Source: Misgurnus anguillicaudatus
Taxonomy: Eukaryota; Chordata; Actinopteri; Cypriniformes; Cobitidae
Length of the DNA stretch: 64,000 nt
Reading direction: 5' to 3'
Assembly (NCBI RefSeq): GCF_027580225.2
Contig: NC_073353.2
Coordinates: forward strand, 34,135,001-34,199,000
Each line of letters opens with the position of its first letter. Position 1 is the stretch's first letter. Position numbers and translations under genes: made by a program. The notes beneath the pieces are model-generated. The model made no database searches and was not told where the DNA came from. It saw only the letters and a program-made list of their open reading frames with translations. Below are positions 22,046 to 34,000 of this stretch, piece after piece.

Positions 22046-25000
22046 CTGTTCGAGACAGAAAAAAAATGGTTTTAATAACGTTATAGCTATAACGTGTCAG
22101 TGCGCTTTAAGTGCTTGATGCAAAGATGCAATGAGTGAGTGCCCATCTCACCTTTCAGGCCACGAGTAATTGCTCTGATGGATGACCCCTCAACATGCGA
22201 GTGACTGGACATTGCCATCATACTGCTGGAACTCATAGCCATCATACTGCTAGAGCTCATAGACGCCCTCGCTTCAGACGACATGGAGGACATGCTAGAT
22301 GCTGACATGCTCTCAAATTTAACCGCAGACATGCTGCCGCTGCTGAAGGATGTCTCTTGCATTTTTGAAATGGCATGCTTGGCAGATAAGCTGCCTTGGA
22401 TGCTGGTAGCATCAGAACTTCTCTCCATAATTACCATTTTGGCAGGTTCCTCAACCAGAGCTGTGAAGTAAATGACCATCATTGAAACAACTACTTTCAT
22501 AAAACGGTACAGCAGGCAATTTAACTTTTGCAACTGTTCTCCATTGTCAACAATGGAGTCAAAGCAAATTCTGTTGTAACATTTATGGTAACCAGTAGCT
22601 CTCTAAGTTGAAACAGACATGCCGATTTTATCTTTAATGAACGTTCTTTTTTTAAGGCTAAGTATAAAATACAGAATTGATATTATTTTTTATTTTACTG
22701 TATTCTCGATAAGGGTTGGAAAATTCTGGGAACTTTGGAAATTTTTACTGGAAATTACATAGAAATATATATGAGAATTGTGACATATGGATGAGGATGG
22801 ATGAGTCAGATCTTGAGGAAGCTAATGTTTGTATGTAATATAGTTTGGATAAATGACCCAAAATATACAAATAATTTCCTTTAAGTTTCCAACTTGGAAT
22901 ATTTCCAAAATTCCCGACCTCGGCAACCGTATTCTCGATTAAAGGCGGGGTGCATGATTTTTGAAAAACACTTCGGGCCGACTACCAAAACACACTTGTA
23001 GCAAATCAGCAGTAAGGGGTGTGTCTACTAACCGTCATCGTTGCCTGGGCTGCGTATGTGTGGGGCAGATCTATTAGAAGAAGGTCCAGATTCCATTGGG
23101 GTAGGGGTGTGTTTGTTTAGGTGATTTCAAATGTCAACTATAGGCTTGTTCGACTTCATGCGGCGCCGCAAGAACCGACAGCCGGACGACGTCAAAGCAC
23201 CGCCAGAGCGAGACGAAATTAGACTTCGTATGATTTTTCTAATCATTCTCGCGGTACTTTGACGTCATCCGGCCGTCGGCTCCTGCAACGCCGCACGAAG
23301 TCGAACAAGCCTATTGGTTTTTAGAGATCATGCACTCCGCCTTTAAGTTATTTATCGTTTCAATTATTACATCTAAATCATTTTGATACATATTAATGTG
23401 ATAACATAACACTGTAAATGTGTCCACACATGATGCTTTGTTACCATATACCTTGGGAGAAAGTTCAGCATGCAGCTTTCAGATGTCAAATAGTCAAGAA
23501 GTCAAGATTCAAGATTCAAATCAAGGCAAGAATCAAATGCCAAACGAGAACATGAGCATTCGTAGTATGGGAGTGTGAATGGTCAGGTTTTGTTAGTTTG
23601 ATTGGTGAGCATCAATTTATATTCTTTAAATCAATTTATATTCTGGAGATGTATTATCATGCCTTTTATGTAATTTTATTTAATAGGGCATGGTAGAAAT
23701 GGCTAATAACCTCTGTAACAAGGTTAAGTTATTCTCAGGAATGTATGAAAACACATCAAAGAGGTTGTTAGTGTAAGAGTGTTAGCTCATTCTTAGGAAG
23801 AGATCACAAAAACAACTTACTAAGCACATTCAGTGATACTGTTGCGGAGCACTGTCCATATTTGTTCTTTGCTATGATTGTATATTTTCCACTGTCTTCA
23901 ATGGCAGCATTGTGAATCTCAAGTTTGTAGACACTCTTAGACCGGCTTAGTTTTATGTTTGATGTAACTGTTACCTGCAAGCGTTGAGAATGAAATGAGA
24001 GGTTAAAGGAAAAACATTTCAAACAATCCCAATATGATTTCATAAGTCAAGCTACTCACCAATGTGTTATCCTTGAGCCACTCAATGTCAGTAGGTTCAC
24101 CAGTGATTTCACAGGAGAAAGTGACATTTTGTCCCTCATTAACATTCTGGGAATGTGGTTGCACAAGGAAATTTGGTGCAGAACGCATTTCACTGATGGT
24201 TATGTCAAACTGGCACCTGACCACACCATGCTCAGTTCTGGCCTCACATGTGAGAATTCCCTGGTCGCGGTGGCTGACACTTTTAATTGTCAATGTGTGT
24301 TCGTTGCCTGACACGCCATATCTGTAGTTTTCCGAATTTGATAGCTGAATTCCATTCAGGATCCACTTCACATCAGATGCCCCTGGGATGCTCGCTCGTA
24401 GTGTGACAGTCTGACCCTCACTCATTTTCACTTGGGTTTTTGATGCTTTGATTTCTTTAAAAGACTGCACTTCCTCATAGGCGATTTCTTTTTTCAGTAA
24501 TTGCTCAGTCAGTTCAGTTTTTCTTTCCAATGCAACTGCTGACGTTTTTGCTTTAATGAGACAAAGACAAAATTACTTCCAAAACACATTAGGACATGCA
24601 AAATTGCACACAATTATAACCACTAAAAATAAAAAGTATTTTAAAGAACATTTTTATACCTTTAATGGTAACGGTGCATTTTGTAGTAACTGATCCAGCA
24701 GTGTTTTTGGCTGTACATGTGTACACTCCACTATCAGCGGCATCAGATTCATAGATTTCAAGATGTGCTGAACCATGTTCTTCATAGATTTCATATCTTC
24801 CTCCCTGAGTGAGTATCTGTGAGAATTTTAAAAAGTGTTAGAATTTAATACATTCATCTATTTGATTACAGAAATGTGTAGATACAGGAAAAATAAACTT
24901 GCACATACCTTTCCATCCTTCATCCAGGTGATCACTGGTTTAGGTTCACCAGTCATTTTCACTGTAAGCTTTATAATAGAATCTGCGGAAGCTGATATGT

Positions 25001-28000
25001 CTTTCAGTTCTGATGAGAAAACTGGTTTGGATGTAGGTGATTTTGGTGTGGGTGGAGACTTTACTCTCGGCGGAGATTTGATTGGCTCAGGTGATTTCAT
25101 TCTCAGTGGAGACCTAATTCCCATTGGTGATTTTATACGGGGAGACTCTGGTGACTTTACTCTTGGAGGTGAAGCAACAACTTTTTGTACAGGTGTTGGT
25201 TTACGAACAGTCAGACTAAACTGTGCCTCCTGTTTACCTTCAGCATTCTCTACCACTACAGTGTAATTACCTCCATCTGAAGTTTCAACTTGGGTAATCT
25301 CGAAAGTAGATTTATATTCCACTGAGGTAATATGGTGACGATGAGATGACACAATTACTTGCGCCTCTCGTAGCCATGTTACAGTGGGTGCAGGATCTCC
25401 ATTAACATCACACGTGAATTTGACTGATTCTCCCTCTGATACTGTGAGTGACTGTGGTTTAGTTAGAATTGAAGCTGGAAAAGTAGACTTCTTTTTCTCC
25501 ACCACCTTTTCCTCTACCATTGTCATTTTTGTAGCTTCAAGTGCGGTTGAAGATGTTTTCTCAACCACGACTTTCTCAACTGTGGTCACTTCCATAGCTT
25601 CAAGCTTGACCTCAGATGTTGCATACTCCTCCTTAACGACAGTCTCCATGGTCTTACTTTTAGTTTCAGATACTGCAACTTTTTCTGATACTGCAGCTTC
25701 TGATGTGGTTGCGGCTTTGGTTGTGGAAACCTGATAAACATCAGTTTTTGTCATCTCAGGGACAAAGGGTGTTGGTGGTTCCTCATCTTTGCGCTGTGAG
25801 GCATATGCAGAGAACACGCCTTCAGCTACATCAAGAGTGGCATAGTCAGAGGCCTCTCCCTTTGCGTTTGTGCAAACAACACGATAGGTGCCACTGTCCT
25901 CTTCCTGACAATCAATTATTTGAAGAGACAAAACACCACTCATGTTAAACATGCGGTATTTTCTGCTTTCTTCAATCTGTAGCCCATTGTGGTACCATTT
26001 AATCTGTGCATCTGGCTTAGATTGAACATTTAGGGTAAATTTGGTGTTTTGACCAACTGGCACACGGTGTGAGCGCATTCTTACAGTCACTCTGGGAGCA
26101 TGGTCAAGGCTGAAAGGCTCCTGGGTCACAACTTCAAACTTCCTCTCAGTTTTTAATGCTTTCTTTTTGGACTCATACCTTGACATATAATCAACCTTTG
26201 TTGACAGGTCTTGTGTAGAGGCTGCCTTTTCAAATGAATCGAGGCTGGGGGAACGTGGGCGTGTCTTTTCCGGTGAATATGTTCTAGCAATTACCACTTC
26301 TTTTTCAGCCACAGCTGCAGAAAGTTTCTCAGATTTAGGACGAGTCACTTTGACATAGCCAGAAGAAAATGATGTAGAAATATCAGTTGCTGCTCGCTCG
26401 CTTGATGCAGATACAGAAACTTTTGTTTTCTCTTTTCTTTTCACCTTTGTTTTTTCCTCAAACTCTATGTGCTGTAGTTGGGTCTTATAGGATGTCAATC
26501 TTGTGGTGGTAGTTACTGACCTAAGCAGTTCATGATCCTCTTTTTCTTCATATAATCTTTGCTTTTCTCTTGGAGGTCTGTATGTTGTCTTATCATGACG
26601 TTGACGCAGGTCGATATAGCTTGGACCTGCCTCGTATTTCGAGGGAATACGATAAGAGTCGTATGTTGGAACTTCCTCTTTTTTCTCCTCATCATCATAT
26701 ACAACTCTCTTTGGTGGATGCTGTAGTGCAGAGAGTTCAAAGCGTACAGGGCTCAGACTTGGTGGGGAAGCAGAATAGCCTAACGCAAGTTCATCCTCAA
26801 GTTTAAGCCTTTCCTCTTCTGTTCTCTTCATTGACAGGTAATCCTTAACTGGAAGAAGCAGTTCCTCATCAGAAAGATCTCCAAGAGAACGTCTCCTCAT
26901 TCTGTAGTAATACTCCATTTCTGGAGAAGGTGTGCGGTGTCTTGCTGGTCTTACAGTCTCAAGATCATCCTGTGAAACTGGAATATGCCATCTGTGCTTG
27001 TATTGGTCTTTAATTCTTGGCATGGGTACTTCATAGAACTGATCCCATCTTGACAGCCGGATACGTTTGAGTCTTTTCTGGGGGAATTTTTCCATTGGCT
27101 CTGGGAACTCATATTGATCACGAAGCTTCTTGTACCACTTCATATCAGAAAATGGCACAAAGTGCTTGATTTCCATATCCTCCTCAAGAGCAGTAGGTCC
27201 AACAACACGTGGTGGAGGGACATCATATGGCATTCTTAACCTTTTTTCCTCGGCTCTCTTCCTTTTCTCCTCTTTCTCTTTGGCTTCCTCAGCTTCACTT
27301 TTCACTTTCTTGGTAGTGATTGCTGGCTTGAACATGGTTGCAGCTTCTCTTAGTGCTTGCTGTGCAACTGGAGTAAGTGGGGTAACATCTGCACCAGCAA
27401 GAATCTGAGTTAGTCTTACTTTCTTATCAATCTCTTGCTGTTCTTGTTTTTTCCTCTTATCCTCCTCACTCTCAAATTCCTTCCTTACGCGTATCACACG
27501 TTCAACTTTGAGGGTGGCTTGGCAACTTGCAGACCCAGCTGTATTAGTTGCAATGACTCGGTATGTGCCAGAATCCTCTGGAAGTGTATCTTTTACGTGC
27601 AAGACATAATAATCTAAGCCTTCGTGGACAACTTCAATTTGTGGACCAAATGCCAAAGGCATGCCATCTTTCTCCCATTTCAATGAAGGATGCCCTGACA
27701 CTCGCATTTCAAAGCGTACACTCTGCCCTTCTTTGCATTCCAAATTAGCGAGAAGACGTTTGAACATGGGTCTCAGGGTGTTATCAGCAGGAGCAGGGCG
27801 AGGAACCACTGTGAGACGAGCCTTGCAGCTGTCTTCACCAAATCTATTCCGTGCCACCACAGTGTATTCTGCAGCATCATCTGGATCAAGATTATGAATA
27901 ATTAACTGATACAGGCCCTTGTCAGTGATAAAAGTGTATTTCTTGTCATCATCTCCTGGCAAAATCTTTTGACCAGTTTTTAACCACAATACACGAGGTT

Positions 28001-31000
28001 CGGGATGCACTGTGATGGTGACACCGAAGCGTACGTTCTCTCCAATGTAAGCTGTGCGGTTGCACAAAGGCAAAGTAAATTCAGGAGGTCTTTGGAGTAA
28101 TCTTGTTGTGTCCACTCTGCGTTTGACTTTCTTTACCACACGTGTAGTGAAGAACTCACGATAGGATCTTACCCCTCTGACAAAAAGCTCTGCATAGGCG
28201 CTGTCCTCACCATACTCATTGACAACTTTACATCTGTATGTTCCATCATCAGGTCGGGTGATTCCCTTGATAGTTATGGTAGCAAGGCCATCTTCATAAG
28301 TAATTTCGTATTTAGAACTTTCTTCTAATTGTCTTACTCCACAGTACCATGTTACTTCAGTACTGCTATCATAATTGTCAATGTTGCAGATGAATTTAAT
28401 ATCATCACCTTCATCTGCAAGGCTGTGTTTAATTTGTCCTGCAACTGGACCATGTTCAAATGGTGCAATCTTCACTTTAGCAACCGTTACTCCTCGTTGA
28501 CTTCTGATAGCACCACCACTGGCAACACGAGCAGATGAGACAACAGTGTTCCATTCTTTCTTCGCCATGGCTTGGTAATATCGCTTGTGACGTGTAATCT
28601 TGATGGACTTAGTGTTTAGCTGTTCTGTGTTCATTGTCAGCCAAGGATGATTCAAAGCCTCAGCAGCAGTCATACGATGTTTACGCTCTTTGGTAAGTAG
28701 ACGGTCCACAAAGTCTAGTGCCTCAACACTTACATCCTTAAAGGCTTCATCATCAAAACTGTACTCTGCATTTGAAATGCTCTCAATCATTTGCTGATGT
28801 GTTTCAGCAGTGAATGGATTAAGTCCACTGAGAAGTACATACACAAGGACACCCACGGACCACATATCGGTTACAGTGCTAACCAACTCATTTTGATGTA
28901 TTTCTGGTGCTGCAAACTCAGCAGTGGTAAACTGAATTTTGATTTGCTCCCCAGGTGTAAGGTGTCTTGCTTGTCCAAGCTCAATAATCTTGACGTTAGT
29001 TCCTTTTCTTGTGGTATACACTACATTTTCAGGCCTGATATCAAAGTGACCATAGCTTTTGCTGTGAAGGAATTCAAGAGCTTCACACACTTGTCTGATA
29101 TAGGTAACAATTGTACGCTCATTGAGCTCAAAGTCAGCTGTACCAAGACGCTCAAATATGTCAACACCAGAGGTGAACTCATAAATCATGACCAACTCTT
29201 CAGGGCTGTCAAATGACTCGCGTAGTAATAAGAAGTTCTTGTGGCGAGCCAAATTCAATGTTGCAATTTCTTTCTTCACAAGTGCCTGATCTGCACCTCT
29301 TACTTTGACAAATTTGGCCATGTAAGTCTTCTCAGAGCTGATCTCAACACACCTGTGTACAATACTGAACTGTCCACGACCAAGCTCTTCAGCAATCATG
29401 TACTTGTTGTGAAGATTTTTAGCTTCTGAGTGAGGAGCTTTGCTCGTGGAAACAGACCTGGTATCATCTACTTCTTCATCATAGTTAAGCATTCTCGACT
29501 TATCTTCCTTTGTCACAACAGGTCCACTTGACTCAGATGGTGCACTTTGACCAAATCTGCTTTCAGCTATGACACGGAATTGATAACTTGTCTTTCCAAA
29601 CAGATTGACAACAGTGTAGTGGGTGTCACGAGACTGGCCAACACGAATCCACCTTTCTGCTGTGGTGGCACACTTTTCAATAATATAGTTTGTGACTCTA
29701 CTGCCACCATCATTGGCAGGTGCCACCCAGTTAAGTGTAACCGAATCTCTAGAAACATCACTGGCTTTGATGCCACGTGGTGGATCAGGTACATCTGCAA
29801 CATCGAGCTCAACTGTTTGTTGGTCAATTCCAAATCTGTTTTTGGCGCATACAATATAGAAACCAGCATCATTTCGTTCAACTCCATTCAGGAATACAAG
29901 AGATGTAAATGATCTTGTGACAATGACTTGATAGTGTCCATTGTTATCAATGAGATCTTGTCCTTTTTGCCAGGTGATAACTGGATCTGGTTTTCCACTG
30001 AATGGAATCTTGATGTTAACTATTTCACCGCGAAGGGCAGGGATAGCCTCCTTTCCTTGCAGATTCTTGGGTAGGTGAATCTTAGCAGGGACTGAAAAAC
30101 AGATGAAGTCATGTTGAAACTCTCTGTGATTTTCCTTTAAACAAGACTCAAGATTTTTTTTTACAAACACAGAATTTAACAGTTTTGGAAGCTTACCTTC
30201 AACATCTAAAGAAACGGTAGCAGAAATAGATCCACCCTGGTTTGTTGCTCTGATCTGATATACAGTTGAGTCTTCTGCCTCACAGTCAGCAATAACAAGC
30301 TGATGGTAGCCACCCTTAAATTCTTGGATCTTGATTTTTGTGCCATCAGCCTGAATTTCTTTACCACGCTTGAACCATTTTATTACAGGCTTGGGTTGCC
30401 CTGTTATCTTGCAGACAAATGTAGCATTGCTTTTGAATTTAACACTCATATTTCTGAGGTCTTCCTTGAAGGCAGGAGCCTGTATATCAATGTCAGTCTT
30501 AGGAATGACAGGGTCAGACACTTCGCTGTACTCACTTTCTCCCCCAAGGTTTTCGCATTTCACCCGGAATTCATACATTACACCTTCGGTTAGTCCCTTC
30601 ACAGAATAAACAGTTTGATGGATTTCATCTGTTGTCACCACAGTCCATTCACCCTTCTTTTTATCTTGCTTTTCAAGGCAGTAGTTCTTAATTTTAGAGC
30701 CTCCATCAATGAGGGGTGGTTTCCAAGAAACAACACAGGAGCTTTTGGTCAGTCCAGAGACAACTGGTTTGAATGGAGCTCCTGGCCTCTCTGTAAAACA
30801 TAAGCCTTAATTTAAGCAAAAATGTCTTTGCAAATTGTGGTTACTACTTTACTCCTGTTTTTTTCCCCCAATACTTACCTAGCTGACTCTTGATGAGGAT
30901 TGCAGAAGGAGTCTCAAGTAAGTCACTATTGCCATAACGATTTTGTGCTGAAACCCGGAAGAAGTACCCCTCATTTTCAACAAGGTTTGGAATTCTGCAT

Positions 31001-34000
31001 GAAGTGCCTGTGATGGATGATGATACAAGTTCCCACTTTGCATCCTCCTTGTCTTCACGTTTTTCTACAATATAATTAGTGATCATAGATCCTCCATCAT
31101 CCTTTGGTGCTTTCCAGCTTATGATCACTGAATTCTTCAATAGAGCATCAAGAACAAGTGGACCTTCTGGCACAGCAGGTTTATCTGAAAGCACACACAA
31201 ATAAATGTTATTTACATTTTTCATCTACTACCGCTTGAAAGTTTTGTAAAGTTTAATTGTTTGCTGAACTGTGAAAAAAACTTTGTAAGCAAGTACCTAG
31301 GATTTCAACTTGAGTCACTGCATCTGCAGAGCCAAAGTGGTTGTTGATTCTGATTCTGTATTTTCCTCCATGTACTCTGCGCTGTACGTTCTTAAGAATC
31401 AAATGAGTGTAATGCTCTGTATTTTCAATAATTATATTTTCAGAGGGCTCCAAGGTTTTGGCACCATAAAGCCACATGATCTTAGGCTGAGGTCGACCAA
31501 TGTAAACAACATGAATGCGCACCGTGCTGCCACATGTTGCAAAGTATTTGTCTTTCAGTGGCACTGGGAACTGTGGTGCTGCTTCAAGGACTAGAGTTCC
31601 ACTGGTCTCACATTCACCGGCTTCATTCACAGCCTTGCATGTGTACAGACCTTCATCTTCTTGTTGATCTGTTGAAATGGTCAGTGTATGGTTGCGGCCA
31701 TCAGATGTTGCAGCATATTTGTTGCCTTCCATGATTTCCTTTCCACCCTTATACCATTTTATTTCTGGAACAGGTCTTCCAATAATCTGGCATTTGAGAG
31801 TTGCTGTCTGTCCAAGTTTGGCAGTCACTTCATCCATCTCTTTCCTAAGACCTGGTTGAGATCCAACTAAAAAAGGAGACACAGTTGTGGTTAAACCTAT
31901 TACTAGATTTAAGTTAAAGATAATGATTACCTTTGAATATGATATTAACTGTACTTACCACCCAGTTTAGTTTTAATGCCAGTTGCTGTTCTGCGTGGCC
32001 TACTGATTCCGGTTTCATTTTCAGCAAATACTCGGAATTCATATTCAGTTGCCTCTTGTAAAGCCCCCTGAGTATATTCTTTATCCTTTGTGCGCTCTTT
32101 ATTGCATTTCTTCCAGGTGCTCTCTCCAGACTTTCTGTATTCAATCCAGTAACCAAGGACTGGTTTTCCACCATCACACTCTGGAGCTTCCCAGTGAATT
32201 GTAATGTAGTCTTTTGTTACAGTCACTGTGTCAATTTCTCCAGGCTGACTTGGTTTATCTAAAAAAGAGCGCAATAGAAATGTTTGAAAACTAAAGTAGT
32301 ATTAAATAAGCAACAATTGTGCACACATGAAGCAATTGGTTGACAAGTTGTCAGAAGTGGGTCATACCAAATGGATCTTTGCATACTACTGAATCCGATG
32401 CCGGTCCTGGTTCACTCTCTCCAATGGCATTTACAACAATAACACGGAACTGATACTCAGCATCAGTGGTGAGTCCACTGAGGGTGTACATTGTTAGGGT
32501 AATCATTTTCTCATGACGAATCCACTTATCAGATGACACTTCTTTGTACTCAATGTAGTAACCAATAATGCAAGATCCACCATCATCTTTGGGTTTAGTC
32601 CAAGCCAAAGCAGCAGAACTCTTAGTAACATCCATGATCTCTGGTGGAGTACCTGAAGCCTCTGGTACACCTAGTGAATTAGCAATGGAGATAAAAGGGA
32701 AGTCTTATTATTTTGTTTAACCATTATGTGATGACTAGTGATAGGAAGAATGATAAGCACTTACAGATTGGAGTCTTTGGTACAATTGTTCCCTCAGATT
32801 TCAAGGAGTTACTGATTCCAAACTGGTTCTCTGCAGTCACCTTAAAGTGGTATTCAACATTTTCTTGTAATCCTTTAACTACAAAAGACGTATCAATGAC
32901 CCGAGAGTCAACAGTATACCAAGCTGCTTTTGATGCTTCTCGTCTCTCCACAATGTAGCCAACAATTTCTGAACCACCATTATCTGCTGGAGGTGTCCAA
33001 CCAAGTCTTACAGAATGTGCTTGAATTTCATCGATTCGGAGAGGGCCTTCCGGTGCAGATGAACGGCCAATTACCTTAACCTTGATGGATACCGTCTTTT
33101 TGCCACACTTGTTTTCCAGTTGGAGATTGTAAATGCCTGAATCAGACCTTTCAGCATCTTTAATTACAAGCTCATTTATATCTTCATTGGAGGCAAGCAT
33201 TGCACGATTAGTCACCTCCGATCCATCCTTGGTCCATTTGCAGGTAGGAGTAGGTTTGCCTTTGATAGGCACAGAAAGTTTGATGACTCCTCCTGATCTG
33301 ACTACAAGAACATCTTTGTACTTTGCCTCAAGATCATAACTTGGAGGATCTAAAAAGACAACATTTATGAATAATTTATTAAACATTTTTACACACATGT
33401 TAAGAAGTACAAAGACCTTATGATGAGGACAAGAAGAGACCCAAGAATAGACCTTACCAAGCATCTCTGCTATAGTCACAACTCCTGGTACTTCAGCTGG
33501 TTCACCTGGTCCACCAGCATTGCAAGCCATGACACGGAATTTGAATTGCTCTCCTTGTGGCATTTGTGTCAAAGTATATTCGCAGATCAGAGATGGTGTG
33601 GTGTTGCACTTTATCCAGGTTACTGAACCAACCTTTTGCATCTCAATTAAATAGCCTGAAACCTTAGAGCCACCCTCTTCATCTGGAGGACTCCAGGTCA
33701 AAGACACAGAAGATTTTGTGGTATCTGTGATTCTTGGGTTTTGAGGTGATCCAGGTGGATCTGTAGGGTTAAAACAATTGTTAAATTACTGATAATGGTA
33801 TCAATTAATTTCACCAAAATCTATCAAATGCATTAATAGTAAAGCTTTACTTACCAACTGGATCAGTTGCTACTGCTGGTTTAGAAAGAAGGCTAGGTTT
33901 GCCAACACCACGAGCATTGATGGCTGTCACTCTGTGCTCATATTCCAAGCCTTCAATCAAACCAGTGGACCTATATCTTGTCATTGTCACTGGATTTTTG

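Noticed and set aside
21715..22118. Plus-strand open frames across the titin stop and last exon
   Set aside because: Antisense to the M10 Ig coding exon and to its 3' UTR; no independent evidence.
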